NCBI RefSeq assembly: GCF_001662305.1
Contig: NZ_BDEP01000030.1
Span: 23,941 to 87,940, forward strand
Direction of reading: 5' to 3'
Length of the DNA: 64,000 bases
Source: Halomonas caseinilytica
GTDB lineage: Bacteria > Pseudomonadota > Gammaproteobacteria > Pseudomonadales > Halomonadaceae
The notes below the pieces were generated by a model. That model saw nothing but the letters and a program-made list of their open reading frames with translations, was not told the origin of the DNA and did not search any database. This document shows positions 19,295 through 28,652 of the stretch, one piece after another (position 1 is the first letter of the stretch; each line of letters opens with the position of its first letter). The position numbers and the translations under genes were made by a program.

Positions 19295-19900
19295 ATGAAG
19301 CACGTCGACCCCGAGCGCCATGCGGCGCGCATGGCCCACAAGCAGAAGATCATGAACGAGCGCATTGCCGCCGCCGACAAGGAACAGGGTGTGCTGCTGG
19401 TGCTGACCGGCCCCGGCAAGGGCAAGAGCAGTTCTGGCTTCGGCATGCTCGCCCGGGCCCTGGGCCACGGCATGAGGGTCGGCGTGGTGCAGTTCATCAA
19501 GGGCAAGTTCCAGACCGGCGAAGAGGCCTTCTTTCGCAACCTGCCGGGTGTGGACTACCACGTCATGGGCGAGGGCTACACTTGGGATACTCAGGATCGC
19601 GAGCGTGACGTGCGCGCCGCCGAGGCGGCCTGGGCCGAGGCCAGCCGCATGCTCGCCGACCCGGACTACGCGCTGGTGCTGTTCGATGAGCTCAACATTG
19701 CCCTTCGGCACGGCTATCTGGAGCTCGATCGGGTACTCGACGACCTCCAGGCCCGTCCGCCCATGCAGCATGCAGTGGTCACCGGTCGCCACGCCCCCGA
19801 GGCGCTGGTCGAGCTAGCCGACACCGTGACCGAGATGAAGGTGGTCAAGCACGCTTTTAAAGACCAAGGGATAAAGGCCCAGAAAGGCGTCGAGCTATGA
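19295..19900 (+). CDS. cobO: Cob(I)yrinic acid a,c-diamide adenosyltransferase
   Basis: CobO (201 residues; BtuR/CobA family) transfers the adenosyl group of ATP to Co(I) corrinoids. The P-loop LTGPGKGKSSSGFGMLARAL is near residue 38. VGVVQFIKGKFQTGEE and LVLFDELNIALRHGYL are conserved family segments. The start MKHVDPERHAAR is chosen over an upstream in-frame start that would run through the intergenic repeat. TTGGAG precedes it. It is coupled to bluB by an ATGA overlap, and these two genes with cobQ form the last operon segment. Confidence 0.95.
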   Translation: MKHVDPERHAARMAHKQKIMNERIAAADKEQGVLLVLTGPGKGKSSSGFGMLARALGHGMRVGVVQFIKGKFQTGEEAFFRNLPGVDYHVMGEGYTWDTQDRERDVRAAEAAWAEASRMLADPDYALVLFDELNIALRHGYLELDRVLDDLQARPPMQHAVVTGRHAPEALVELADTVTEMKVVKHAFKDQGIKAQKGVEL

Positions 19901-20607
19901 AGTCCGATCATGCCTTTCCCGAGGCGCAGCGTGAGGGCGTCTACCGCGCCATCTTCGAGCGCCGCGATGTGCGTGCCCAGTTTCGCCCGGACCCGATTCC
20001 GCCCGAGGTGCTGGCACGCTTGCTCCAGGCCGCTCACCATGCGCCTTCGGTGGGCTTCATGCAGCCCTGGGACTTCCTGGTGATCGACAGCCGTGCGGTG
20101 CGCGAGCGCGTGCACGCCATCTTCGAGCGCGAGAACGCCAGGGCGGCCGAGGCCCACACCGGCGAGCGCGGCGAGCTGTATCGCCGTCTCAAGCTGGAGG
20201 GCATCCTCGAGAGTCCGCTCAACCTGTGCATCACCTGCGACCGCAGCCGCGGCGGCGAGCACGTGCTGGGTCGCCAGAGCATCGTCGAGACGGACCTGTT
20301 CAGCACCTGCCTGGCGGTCCAGAACCTGTGGCTGGCGGCCCGCGCCGAGGGCATTGGCGTGGGCTGGGTCAGCATCCTCGACCAGCAGGAACTGGCCGAG
20401 GTGCTGGGCCTGCCGGAGAACGTCTATCCGCTCGCCTACCTGTGCCTGGGCTACGTCGACGACTTCCTCGACAGCCCTGAGCTGGCCCAGGTCGGCTGGC
20501 GCCAGCGTCTGCCTCTGGTCGAGCGAGTGCACGGCAACGGCTGGGGCGAGGCGCTGGGCGCACCGTCGCTGTTCGACGCACTGGCGGTGCGGGAGCGCTC
20601 GCGATGA
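19897..20607 (+). CDS. bluB: 5,6-dimethylbenzimidazole synthase
   Basis: BluB (236 residues) cannibalises reduced FMN with oxygen to make 5,6-dimethylbenzimidazole, the lower ligand of B12. It is a flavin-destroying member of the nitroreductase fold. [20 protein letters not shown] at the N-terminus, [17 protein letters not shown] and [20 protein letters not shown] are typical BluB segments. The reaction needs oxygen, in agreement with the aerobic corrin pathway. It overlaps cobO and cobQ by ATGA. Confidence 0.95.
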   Translation: MKSDHAFPEAQREGVYRAIFERRDVRAQFRPDPIPPEVLARLLQAAHHAPSVGFMQPWDFLVIDSRAVRERVHAIFERENARAAEAHTGERGELYRRLKLEGILESPLNLCITCDRSRGGEHVLGRQSIVETDLFSTCLAVQNLWLAARAEGIGVGWVSILDQQELAEVLGLPENVYPLAYLCLGYVDDFLDSPELAQVGWRQRLPLVERVHGNGWGEALGAPSLFDALAVRERSR

Positions 20608-22073
20608 GCACGCTGATGATCCAGGGCACCACCTCGGATGCCGGCAAGAGCACGGTGGTGGCAGGGCTGTGTCGGCTGCTGGCCCGGCGCGGCGTGTCGG
20701 TGGCGCCCTTCAAGCCCCAGAACATGGCACTCAACAGCGCCGTGACGCCGGAGGGCGGCGAGATCGGTCGCTCCACGGCCTTGCAGGCGCTGGCGTCGGG
20801 TCTGGCGCCTCATACCGACATGAATCCGGTGCTGCTCAAGCCCGAAACCGATCGCGGTGCCCAGGTTATTCTCGATGGCCGGGTCCACGGGCATATGGAC
20901 GCGCTGGATTACCACGCCTTCAAGCGACAGGCCCGCGAGACGGTGCTCTCGGCCTGGGAGCGACTGACGAGCTGCCACGACCTGGTGATTGCGGAGGGCG
21001 CCGGCAGCCCCGCCGAGATCAACCTGCGCCAGAACGACATCGCCAACATGGGGTTTGCCGAGGCGGTGGACTGCCCGGTGTGGCTGGTCGCCGACATCGA
21101 CCGCGGCGGGGTCTTTGCCCAACTGGTGGGTACGCTCGAGTTGCTCAGCGACAGCGAACGGGCCCGGACCCAGGGCTTTGTCATCAATCGTTTTCGCGGC
21201 GATCTCGCGCTGCTCGAGCCGGGGCTCGATTGGCTCACCGGCCACACCGGCAAGCCGGTATTCGGCGTGTTGCCTCATCTGAATGGGTTGCTGCTGGACG
21301 CCGAGGATGGTCTGGGACTCACCGAGAGCGCCGCCGAGGCGCCGGGGCTCAGGGTGGTGGTGCCGGCGTTGCCGCGGATCAGCAATCATACCGACCTGGA
21401 CGCGCTGCGCCTGCATCCGCGAGTCGAGTTGACGCTGGTGGGGCCGGGGCGGGCCATTCCGCCGGCCGACGTCATCCTGCTGCCCGGCAGCAAGAGCACC
21501 GCAAGCGACCTGGCCTGGCTGCGCCGCGAGGGCTGGGAGGCGCAGATACGTCACCATCTGCGCTATGGCGGCCGGGTGCTGGGCATCTGCGGAGGCTTCC
21601 AGATGCTCGGTGAAGAGATCGAGGATTCGCAGGGCGTCGAGGGTGAGGCCGGCACGACGCCGGGGCTGGGGCTGCTGCCGATGCGCACCCGTATGGTGGC
21701 CGGCAAGCAGTTGCGCACCGTTCGGGGAACCCTCGCCGATGACGACGTGATGGTGAGCGGCTACGAAATCCACAATGGCGTCAGCGAAGGTCCGGCGCTG
21801 GATCGACCGTTGCTCGACCTCGAGGGCCGGCCGGATGGCGCGGTCAGCGCGGACGGCCAGGTGCTCGGCACCTATGTGCACGGGCTGTTCGACGAGGCGC
21901 CGGCGGCCGCCGCGCTGCTGGCGATGCTGGGACTGACGGGTGAGGGCGCCGCCGTCGACCTGGCCGCCCATCGCGAGCGCCAGCTCGACCGGTTGGCCGA
22001 CACGCTGGAGGCGAATCTCGCTTCGGGGACCATCGAGATGCTGCTCAGCGAAAGTGCGTGGGGTCGTCGCTGA
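20604..22073 (+). CDS. cobQ: Adenosylcobyric acid synthase
   Basis: CobQ (489 residues) amidates side chains b, d, e and g of adenosylcobyrinic acid a,c-diamide using glutamine and ATP. The N-terminal ATPase domain starts with [18 protein letters not shown] and contains [20 protein letters not shown]. The glutamine amidotransferase domain has its cysteine in [11 protein letters not shown] near residue 329 and the late YVHGLFDE. It is the last cob gene in the window and its 3' end overlaps convergent ugpQ by 29 bp. Genes for the later steps (cobD/C, cobP, cobU, cobV) are not in this window. Confidence 0.96.
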   Translation: MSTLMIQGTTSDAGKSTVVAGLCRLLARRGVSVAPFKPQNMALNSAVTPEGGEIGRSTALQALASGLAPHTDMNPVLLKPETDRGAQVILDGRVHGHMDALDYHAFKRQARETVLSAWERLTSCHDLVIAEGAGSPAEINLRQNDIANMGFAEAVDCPVWLVADIDRGGVFAQLVGTLELLSDSERARTQGFVINRFRGDLALLEPGLDWLTGHTGKPVFGVLPHLNGLLLDAEDGLGLTESAAEAPGLRVVVPALPRISNHTDLDALRLHPRVELTLVGPGRAIPPADVILLPGSKSTASDLAWLRREGWEAQIRHHLRYGGRVLGICGGFQMLGEEIEDSQGVEGEAGTTPGLGLLPMRTRMVAGKQLRTVRGTLADDDVMVSGYEIHNGVSEGPALDRPLLDLEGRPDGAVSADGQVLGTYVHGLFDEAPAAAALLAMLGLTGEGAAVDLAAHRERQLDRLADTLEANLASGTIEMLLSESAWGRR

Positions 22074-22782
22074 TCACGCCGTGGACCCCCCACTCCCAGC
22101 GTGTGGCGAAGGCCGCCGGGTCGTTGGCCGTGTAGCACAGCAGTGCATGGCCGGCCTGGACGATGTCACGGGCACGGGAGGCGCGCAGACGACGCCAGTC
22201 GGCGTGCACGCTGTAGGCGTCGATAGCCTCGCAGCGGGTGGCCCAGTCGCGGGGGATCCGTTCGAACAGCGCGCCCAGGGGGAGACGCTCGGCCGGTGCC
22301 TGGCGTCGCGCCTGCGTCAGGGCAGTGGCGTCGAAGGAGGAGACGATCAAGCGCTCGGCGGGCAGGGCGTCGAGCAGGGTCGGCAGGACGCGCTCGACCA
22401 GGGCCTTGGGGTCACGACCGCGGTTGACCTTGAGTTCCAGGTTGAGGCCCAGCGCCAGTTCGTCGATCAAGGTCAACATCTGTTCCAGGGTGGCCATGGA
22501 TTCGCCAGCGAAGGCGGCATCGAACCAGCTACCGGCATCGAGTCGTCTGGCCTGGTCGATGTCCAGGTCGGCCAGTCGGCCGCGTCCGTTGCTGCAGCGA
22601 TTGATATCCCGGTCATGCCAGATCACCGGGGTGCCGTCGCCGAGCAGTTGCACGTCCAGCTCGACCCAGCGGCAGCCGGCTTCGTGGGCGGCTCGAACGG
22701 CGGCCAGGGTGTTTTCCGGCGCCCGGGCGGAAAGGCCGCGATGAGCGATCAGGCGAGGTGGGACGAGGGGCTGCTGGGGCAT
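22045..22782 (-). CDS. ugpQ: Glycerophosphodiester phosphodiesterase
   Basis: This 245-residue cytoplasmic phosphodiesterase hydrolyses glycerophosphodiesters to glycerol-3-phosphate and an alcohol. Hallmarks are [18 protein letters not shown] with the catalytic HR pair, [19 protein letters not shown] with the second histidine, and LNLELKVN with the metal-binding acidic residues. It has no signal peptide, which fits the cytoplasmic UgpQ type. The start overlaps the ugpC end by about 34 bp. It closes the ugpBAECQ operon and overlaps the 3' end of cobQ on the other strand. Confidence 0.93.
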   Translation of the reverse strand: MPQQPLVPPRLIAHRGLSARAPENTLAAVRAAHEAGCRWVELDVQLLGDGTPVIWHDRDINRCSNGRGRLADLDIDQARRLDAGSWFDAAFAGESMATLEQMLTLIDELALGLNLELKVNRGRDPKALVERVLPTLLDALPAERLIVSSFDATALTQARRQAPAERLPLGALFERIPRDWATRCEAIDAYSVHADWRRLRASRARDIVQAGHALLCYTANDPAAFATRWEWGVHGVISDDPTHFR

Positions 22783-23870
22783 GAGTGGATGTCCTTGTCG
22801 TCGAGGCGTCGGCCGGTCTCGTGATCGAAGAGGTGCAGGCGGTCGGCGTCGGGGCGCAGATACAGCGTATCGCCTTCGGCCACGGCGTGGACACCATCGA
22901 GTCGAGCCACCAGGGGCTCGTCCTGCCCCTCGAGGCGGACGTGCGCGAGGGTGTCGGCGCCAAGCGGCTCGACCAGCTCGACCCGGGTGGTCAGGGTGGT
23001 GTCATCGGGCTCGTCAACCGGCAACAGGTGCTCCGGGCGAATGCCCAGGCACACCGGCGTGTCGATGGCATCGCGCGCCGATGGGGCGGCGATGCGGGTG
23101 TCACAGGGTAGCGTGAGGGTGCCATGCGTCTGGCGGGCATCCAGGAAGTTCATCGCGGGAGAGCCGATGAAACCCGCCACGAAGCGGCTGGCGGGACACT
23201 CGTAGAGATGCATCGGCGTGCCGACCTGCTCGATGTGTCCGCCGTTCATCACCACCAGGCGGTCGGCCAGTGTCATGGCTTCGACCTGGTCGTGAGTGAC
23301 GTAGACGGCGGTGACGCCGAGGCGTTTCTGCAGGCGACGGATCTCGATGCGCATCTGCACGCGCAGCTTGGCATCGAGGTTGGAGAGCGGCTCGTCGAAC
23401 AGAAAGACCTTGGGTTCGCGCACGATGGCCCGCCCCATGGCCACGCGCTGGCGCTGGCCGCCGGAGAGCTGGCGAGGACGGCGTTCGAGCAGGTCCTCGA
23501 GGCCGATCAGCCGTGCGGTCTCCTCGACCTTGCGGCGGCGTTCGGCCTTGGGCACGCCGCGGTTCTTCAGGGCATAGCCCATGTTGTCGGCCACGCTCAT
23601 GTGGGGGTAGAGGGCATAGTTCTGGAACACCATGGCGATGTCGCGTTCGGCCGGCTCCAGATCGTTGACGCGCCGGCCATCGATGGCGAGTTCCCCGTCG
23701 CTGATCGATTCCAGGCCGGCGAGCATGCGCAGCAGGGTGGACTTGCCGCAGCCCGAGGGACCGACCACCACGATAAGCTCACCGTCGTCGATCGACAGAT
23801 CGATGCCGTGCAGGGCGGTGAAACCATTGGGGTAGGTCTTGCGCAGGGCGTTCAAACTCAGGGTTGCCAT
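22749..23870 (-). CDS. ugpC: sn-glycerol-3-phosphate ABC transporter ATPase
   Basis: UgpC is a MalK-type ATPase of 373 residues from the chosen start [13 protein letters not shown]. It has Walker [10 protein letters not shown] near residue 37, signature [19 protein letters not shown], Walker [17 protein letters not shown] and an OB-fold regulatory C-terminus with [13 protein letters not shown]. An alternative ATG at 23903 overlaps the ugpE stop as ATGA and has a GAGA upstream. It would add 11 residues, and homology does not decide between them. It energises UgpA/UgpE uptake of glycerol-3-phosphate and glycerophosphodiesters. Confidence 0.93.
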   Translation of the reverse strand: MATLSLNALRKTYPNGFTALHGIDLSIDDGELIVVVGPSGCGKSTLLRMLAGLESISDGELAIDGRRVNDLEPAERDIAMVFQNYALYPHMSVADNMGYALKNRGVPKAERRRKVEETARLIGLEDLLERRPRQLSGGQRQRVAMGRAIVREPKVFLFDEPLSNLDAKLRVQMRIEIRRLQKRLGVTAVYVTHDQVEAMTLADRLVVMNGGHIEQVGTPMHLYECPASRFVAGFIGSPAMNFLDARQTHGTLTLPCDTRIAAPSARDAIDTPVCLGIRPEHLLPVDEPDDTTLTTRVELVEPLGADTLAHVRLEGQDEPLVARLDGVHAVAEGDTLYLRPDADRLHLFDHETGRRLDDKDIHSCPSSPSSHLA

Positions 23871-23899
23871 AGCGGTATCTTGTCCATGCAGTGATTCGG

Positions 23900-24745
23900 T
23901 CATTTCTCGGCGTCGACCAGTCCCTTCACGAAGTAGCGCTGCATCAGCACGATCACCGCGACCGGCGGCAGCATGGCCAGCAGGGCGGTGGCCATGACGG
24001 CTTGCCAGGGCACCAGGTTGTCGGCCGAGGAAAGCAGGCGCTTGAGGCTGACCACGATCGTCATGTAATCCGACTCGGTGGTGATCAGCAGCGGCCAGAG
24101 ATACTGGTTCCAGCCATAGAGGAACATGATCACGAACAGGGCGGCGATATTGGTCTTCGACAGTGGCAGCAGGATGTCCTTGAGAAAGCGCCAGGGGCCG
24201 GCACCGTCGACCCGAGCCGCCTCGAGCAGCTCCGGCGGCACGGTGAGGTAGAACTGGCGGAAGAGGAAGGTGGCGGTGGCGCTGGCGATCAGCGGCAGGA
24301 TCAGCCCGGCATAGGAGTTCAGCAGGTTGAGGTCGGCCGCAATCTTGTAGGTGGGCATGATGCGCACCTCCACCGGCAGCATCAGGGTGATGAAGATCAG
24401 CCAGAAGCACAGCCGACGCAGCGGAAAGCGGAAGAAGACGATGGCATAGGCGGCGAGGATGGCGATGAAGATCTTGCCGCAGGCGATGCCCAGCGCCATG
24501 ACCGTGGAGTTGAACAGCAGCCTGGCCACGTCGGTGCCGAGGCGGGCCACCGGTTCGCTGAGCACGGCGTGGAAGTTGCCGAGTCCCTGCTCGCCGAACC
24601 ACAGCGGTGCGGTGCCGGTGTACAGCGAGGCCTGGTCGTGGGTGGCGGCGGTGATGGCCAGCCAGACCGGCAGGCAGAAGGCGAGCAGGGCCAGGATCAG
24701 CAGGGCGTGACTGGCGATGTCGAGGCCGGGGCGGCGGTAGCGCAT
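23900..24745 (-). CDS. ugpE: sn-glycerol-3-phosphate ABC transporter permease UgpE
   Basis: UgpE (281 residues) is one of the two inner-membrane permeases. Six hydrophobic segments are visible. The EAA motif that contacts UgpC is [20 protein letters not shown] near residue 187. A GGAGA ribosome site precedes the ATG. It lies 18 bp after ugpA and runs into ugpC with an overlap. Its position in the B-A-E-C-Q order separates it from generic sugar permeases of the same family. Confidence 0.93.
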   Translation of the reverse strand: MRYRRPGLDIASHALLILALLAFCLPVWLAITAATHDQASLYTGTAPLWFGEQGLGNFHAVLSEPVARLGTDVARLLFNSTVMALGIACGKIFIAILAAYAIVFFRFPLRRLCFWLIFITLMLPVEVRIMPTYKIAADLNLLNSYAGLILPLIASATATFLFRQFYLTVPPELLEAARVDGAGPWRFLKDILLPLSKTNIAALFVIMFLYGWNQYLWPLLITTESDYMTIVVSLKRLLSSADNLVPWQAVMATALLAMLPPVAVIVLMQRYFVKGLVDAEK

Positions 24746-24763
24746 CGTGGTCGTTCTCCGGGG

Positions 24764-25639
24764 TCAGTACTGTACCTTGCGTTCGAGATAGCGGAACTGC
24801 AGCAGGGTCAGCAGCCCCACCAGCAGCATCAGCAGCACCGACTGCGCCGCGCTGGAGCCCAGGTCGTAGCCGATGAAGCCATCCTCGTAGACCTTGTAGA
24901 CCAGCGTTCGCGTGGCGCCGCCAGGGCCGCCGGCGGTCGTGGCGTCGATGGTGCCGAAGATCTCGAAGAAGGCGTAGACGCTGTTCATCACCAGCAGAAA
25001 GAAGCTGGTCGGCGACAGCAGGGGAAAGGTGATGGTCCAGAAGCGTCGCCAGGGACCCGCGTTATCGATGGCCGCGGCCTCCAGCAAGCTCCTCGGAATG
25101 GCCTGCAACCCGGCCAGGAAGAACACGAAGTTGTAGCTCATCTGCTTCCAGATCGAGGCCATCACCACCAGCGCCATGGCCTGGCCGCCATTGAGCTGAT
25201 GGTTCCAGTCGATGCCGAGTGCACCGAGCCAGGCACTGATCAGGCCGAGCTCGGGGTCGAGCATGAACATCCACAACACGCCGGCCACTGCCGGTGCCAC
25301 GGCATAGGGCCAGATCAACAGCGTCTTGTAGCCGTGGGCGCCCTTGATCACACGGTCGGCGAGCACCGCCAGCAGCAGTGCCAACGCCATGGCGCCGAGC
25401 GCCACGCCGATGCTGAAGGCAACGGTGATACCGAGCGCCCGATAATACTCTGCCGAGGCCAGCACGCGGGCGAAGTTCTCGAAGGCGACGAAGGTGCGGC
25501 CGAGACCGAAGGGGTCCTCGACATAGAAGGCCTGGAGGACGGCTTGGGCGGCCGGCCAGAAGAAAAAGACCGCGACGATGACCAACTGAGGGGCCAGCAG
25601 CAGCCAGGGCGTGAGGCGGTGACGTTGAAAAGTCGCCAT
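24764..25639 (-). CDS. ugpA: sn-glycerol-3-phosphate ABC transporter permease UgpA
   Basis: UgpA (291 residues) pairs with UgpE in the membrane. It begins [18 protein letters not shown] with a first membrane segment, has about six in total, and carries the EAA loop [20 protein letters not shown] near residue 194. [19 protein letters not shown] is a common UgpA stretch. Between it and ugpB lies a strong hairpin that may set relative expression. The ribosome site is not strong, suggesting lower translation than ugpB. Confidence 0.93.
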   Translation of the reverse strand: MATFQRHRLTPWLLLAPQLVIVAVFFFWPAAQAVLQAFYVEDPFGLGRTFVAFENFARVLASAEYYRALGITVAFSIGVALGAMALALLLAVLADRVIKGAHGYKTLLIWPYAVAPAVAGVLWMFMLDPELGLISAWLGALGIDWNHQLNGGQAMALVVMASIWKQMSYNFVFFLAGLQAIPRSLLEAAAIDNAGPWRRFWTITFPLLSPTSFFLLVMNSVYAFFEIFGTIDATTAGGPGGATRTLVYKVYEDGFIGYDLGSSAAQSVLLMLLVGLLTLLQFRYLERKVQY

Positions 25640-25668
25640 GGTGATCCGTCATAGCTGTTCAGGAGAGG

Positions 25669-25692
25669 CCGGAACGCCACGAGGCGTTCCGG
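25669..25692 (-). promoter_or_regulatory. Hairpin between ugpB and ugpA
   Basis: A perfect 10-bp stem, CCGGAACGCC paired with GGCGTTCCGG around an ACGA loop, lies between ugpB and ugpA. There is no U-tract, so it is not a classic terminator. A likely role is to protect the ugpB end of the mRNA or attenuate read-through, so that the binding protein is made in excess, as known for hairpins after other binding-protein genes. The role is inferred. Confidence 0.65.
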
Positions 25693-25710
25693 TGCAGGCG
25701 TGCCGATGGC

Positions 25711-27027
25711 TCAGTCGTTGGCTTGCTGGAAGCGTTCCAGCAGCTCGTTGCTGCGGCTCACGGCCTCGTCCATGCCTTCCTGGACGCCGATGTCACCATT
25801 GAAGATCTTCTCCAGTTGTTCCTCGATCACGTCACGGATCTGCGGCATGTTGCCCAGACGCAGCCCCTTGGAGTTGGCCGTTGGCGTGACGCCGGTCATC
25901 TGCTCGATGGCCACGGCACTGCCGGGATTGTCTTCGTAGAAGCCTTGTTCCTGGCCGAGTTCGTAGGCGGCCTCGGTGATCGGCAGGTAGCCGGAGAACT
26001 GGTGCCAGTCGGCCTGGACCTCGGCGGAGGAGAGGTAGTCGAAGAATTCGGCGACACCCTGGTAGACCTCATCGCTCTGCCCTGCCAGAACCCACAGCGA
26101 GGCGCCGCCGATGATGCTGTTCTGCGGCGTGTCGATCAGCTCGCTCGAATAGGGCAACGGTGCCACGGAGAACTCGAAGTCCTCGGCGTTGGCGCGCACG
26201 CCTGCCAGCGAAGCGGAGGAGGCCATCAGCATGGCGCATCGACCGGTGTAGAAGGCCGGTGCAGCCTCGTCGAAGCGCCCGCCGTAGTCGAAGCGGCCGT
26301 CCTGCTGCCAGTCGGTCAGGCGCTGGATGTGGTCGACGACGGCGGTGTCGTTGATGGTCAGGCGTGCATCCAGGCCACCGAAACCGTTCTCTTCGGTGGC
26401 GAAGGGCAGGTCGTGGCGGGCGGAGAAGTTCTCGAGCTGGATCCAGGAAGGCCAAGTGGTGGTCATGCCGCATTCGGCGGCGCCGGAGTCGACGATCTGG
26501 CCGAGAGCCTCGCCGAGCCCTTCCCAGGTGGCCGGGACCTCATCCACGCCGGCTTCGGCGAGGATGTCGCGATTGACGTAGACCACCGGCGTCGAGGAGT
26601 TGAAGGGCATGGATAGCATCTGGCCGTCGCCGTTGGTGTAGTAGCCGGTCACGGCAGGCAGGAAGGCATCCGGGTCGAAGTCGAGGCCCGAGTCGGCCAT
26701 CAGTTCGTGCACCGGCACGATGGCCCCCTCGGCATTCATCATGGTGGCGGTGCCGACCTCGTAGATCTGCACGATGGCCGGTGCTTCATTGGCACGGAAG
26801 GCTGCGATGGCGCTGGTCATGGTTTCGGAGTAGTTGCCGCGAAACGATGGCTTGACGACATAGTCGTCCTGGGTGTCGTTGAAGTTCGCGGCGATCTCAT
26901 CGACCTTGTTGCCCAGTTCGCCTCCCATGGCATGCCACCAGGCGATCTCGGTAGCGCCTTGGGCGGAAAGCGACAGGCCGGCGGCGGCCAGCCCCAGGGT
27001 CAGTGCTCCAGCGTGGATACGCGACAT
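25711..27027 (-). CDS. ugpB: sn-glycerol-3-phosphate-binding periplasmic protein
   Basis: UgpB (438 residues) is the periplasmic receptor for glycerol-3-phosphate and glycerophosphodiesters. The signal peptide is MSRIHAGALTLGLAAAGLSLSAQGA. The mature protein starts TEIAWWHAMGGELGNKVDEI, which is typical of UgpB. PSFRGNYSETMTSAIAAFRA, with the GNY element, follows. The start has AAGGAGA at the right distance. A longer frame begins at 27060 but would bury the signal peptide. It is the first gene of the operon, under a likely Pho box. Confidence 0.94.
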   Translation of the reverse strand: MSRIHAGALTLGLAAAGLSLSAQGATEIAWWHAMGGELGNKVDEIAANFNDTQDDYVVKPSFRGNYSETMTSAIAAFRANEAPAIVQIYEVGTATMMNAEGAIVPVHELMADSGLDFDPDAFLPAVTGYYTNGDGQMLSMPFNSSTPVVYVNRDILAEAGVDEVPATWEGLGEALGQIVDSGAAECGMTTTWPSWIQLENFSARHDLPFATEENGFGGLDARLTINDTAVVDHIQRLTDWQQDGRFDYGGRFDEAAPAFYTGRCAMLMASSASLAGVRANAEDFEFSVAPLPYSSELIDTPQNSIIGGASLWVLAGQSDEVYQGVAEFFDYLSSAEVQADWHQFSGYLPITEAAYELGQEQGFYEDNPGSAVAIEQMTGVTPTANSKGLRLGNMPQIRDVIEEQLEKIFNGDIGVQEGMDEAVSRSNELLERFQQAND

Positions 27028-27105
27028 CGGTGTCTCCTTGTCTCTTGTCGGGTCTTGCATCGGAAAGCCCGAGCCATGCGACGGCCTGGGCAGTCAGGCC
27101 CCGGC

Positions 27106-27139
27106 ACATTAGGTCATGACGATGACAACTCCATGAAAG
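27106..27139 (-). promoter_or_regulatory. Pho box and -10 of the ugp operon
   Basis: On the minus strand CTTTCAT-GGAG-TTGTCAT (27139 to 27122) matches the PhoB tandem repeat CTGTCAT-N4-CTGTCAT with one mismatch per half. Ten bases downstream is TAATGT (27111 to 27106), a plausible -10. This is the spacing seen when PhoB replaces the -35 element. The site is about 95 bp before ugpB, as expected for phosphate-starvation control of ugp genes. Confidence 0.75.
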
Positions 27140-27354
27140 CTAGATCATGCCCTCGGGGACCGCCATGCTGCGGGGGCGAAGGAGGAAGAGATAAGAAGGA
27201 AGAACCGCTATGCCGGGTTATCTCGGTTGCATCTGTCGACGGATCAGCCTCGGGCAGATATCACTATCGATGTTGTGCGGAGAGAGAGCCCGGTGGGGGA
27301 ATATGATAGGCTGCGCGGCTCATATCGAGGCGTGTGATGGACGAGGAAGAATCG

Positions 27355-27927
27355 ATGAGAGTGGTGCATGTCAAGAACGAGGACCAGCGCGAGGCGTGCC
27401 TGGCACGGTTGTGTGCCGAGGTCTACGGTCACCAGGCCGGTATCGCGCCGCTGGCAACCTTCGCCGGTGTGCTGGGGGTGCTGGTCAAGCAGGAAGCGGC
27501 CCGCGTGCTGGCACTGGTCGATGACGATGCGCAGCCGGTCGCATTGGCGCTGCTGGCGCTGGACGAGGCGGGTGAGGGCATGAATGTCATGCAACTGGCC
27601 TCGCTGACCGACAGCAAGGTGGCCGATCCGGCTGGACGCCTGGTGGCCGAACTGGCCTTGCGCGCGCCCTTGCGGGTGGATGCCATGAACGAGGCACAAC
27701 AGCAACGCTTCGAGGCTGCCGGTATCAAGCGCTGGTTCGACGGCAAGAGCGGCGTGCGTATCGGGCTTGGGCCCAAGCATCCCGCTTCGGGACTCGATGA
27801 CCTGCCGCGCACGCTGACAGTGGATGAAAACGCCGTGGCGCAATCCTTCAAGCGCGACCGTGAGGCCTTCGAGGACTACAAGCGCCGCTTTATTCGCGGG
27901 TTGGAGTCGTTTCCGCTATCTCTGTGA
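27355..27927 (+). CDS. Conserved protein of unknown function
   Basis: This 190-residue soluble protein is not recognised. It begins MRVVHVKNEDQREACLARL after the purine-rich GAGGAAG. An ATG 18 bp upstream is also possible. The N-terminal half has alternating hydrophobic strands (ARVLALVDDDAQPVALALLAL) that could resemble an acetyltransferase-type sheet, but no cofactor motif is clear. The C-terminal third is charged and ends KRDREAFEDYKRRFIRGLESF. It stands alone between ugpB (divergent) and azurin (convergent). Confidence 0.75.
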   Translation: MRVVHVKNEDQREACLARLCAEVYGHQAGIAPLATFAGVLGVLVKQEAARVLALVDDDAQPVALALLALDEAGEGMNVMQLASLTDSKVADPAGRLVAELALRAPLRVDAMNEAQQQRFEAAGIKRWFDGKSGVRIGLGPKHPASGLDDLPRTLTVDENAVAQSFKRDREAFEDYKRRFIRGLESFPLSL

Positions 27928-27957
27928 TGGCCGTGCTCTGTGATGGCCGCGCCGAAG

Positions 27958-27983
27958 ACGACGCCCGGCGTGCCAGGCGTCGT
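27958..27983. terminator. Bidirectional terminator-like hairpin
   Basis: ACGACGCC and GGCGTCGT form an 8-bp stem around a ten-base loop, located between the convergent 27355-27927 gene and azurin. The U-tract is weak on both sides, so efficiency is uncertain. Confidence 0.5.
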
Positions 27984-27998
27984 TGCAAGGGGAGTGAT

Positions 27999-28466
27999 TT
28001 ACTCCTCGGTGACCGTGAAGGTCCCCTGCATGGAAGCGAAGTGGCCGGGGAAGGAGCAGAAGAAGGTCAGGTCTCGGCCTGCCAGGTCCTCGGTGGAGAA
28101 CTCGATGCTGGTGCTTTCGCCACCGCCGATGATCTCGGTAGCGGCGATGACGCGGTCATCGTCGGCCGGCAGGTAGTCGCTTTCCAGACCGGCCTTCATG
28201 CCTTCCTGGGACAAGGCCTGGGCATCCTCGGTGGCGGAGAGTACCCAGTTGTGGCCCATCACGTTGGCATCCATCGAGCCGGTGTGTTCCAGCGTCAGCG
28301 TGACGGTCTCGCAGCTGGCGGGTACGCTCAGCGAGTCGGTGTCGAACTGCATCTGATCGTTGCTTTCGACGGTCAGCTTGCAGGCCTCGTCGTCGGCGGC
28401 AAAGGTCGGGGCGCTGGTCAGGGCGGCCGCGAGGCCGACGGCGGTCAACATCCAGGTGATTTTCAT
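27999..28466 (-). CDS. azu: Azurin, periplasmic blue copper protein
   Basis: The 155-residue precursor has a signal peptide (MKITWMLTAVGLAAALTSAPTFA). The mature protein begins ADDEACKLTVESNDQMQFD. The copper ligands are in place: the first histidine in VMGHNWVLS, then cysteine, histidine and methionine in FFCSFPGHFASMQGTF. The disulfide cysteines are at CKLTV and ASCETV. It shuttles electrons in the periplasm, for example to peroxidase or denitrification enzymes. AGGAG precedes the start. No redox partner gene is adjacent. Confidence 0.95.
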   Translation of the reverse strand: MKITWMLTAVGLAAALTSAPTFAADDEACKLTVESNDQMQFDTDSLSVPASCETVTLTLEHTGSMDANVMGHNWVLSATEDAQALSQEGMKAGLESDYLPADDDRVIAATEIIGGGESTSIEFSTEDLAGRDLTFFCSFPGHFASMQGTFTVTEE

Positions 28467-28652
28467 GATGACGCTCCTGTTGAGTGTGTCGTCAATGAGA
28501 TTGTATTTCTGTATACACAATACTCATTCTTTTGTAGCCATTTGGATCTGTCAAGCGACTTCGGCGGTGATGCCCCAATGCTCGACTTGACCCGCTGCCA
28601 GCATAACGCTTGACTGGTTCTCCAGTTCATTAGCGAATTAAGGAATGCCCCC

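Noticed and set aside
23891..25654. 587-codon plus-strand frame across the ugp permease genes
   Set aside because: It is low-complexity Gln/Gly/His/Glu text typical of antisense frames. The minus strand encodes UgpC, UgpE and UgpA with clear motifs.
28466..28510. TTGAC/CTCAA pair upstream of azurin, considered as an FNR/ANR box
   Set aside because: The spacing between half-sites is two bases too long for an FNR box.
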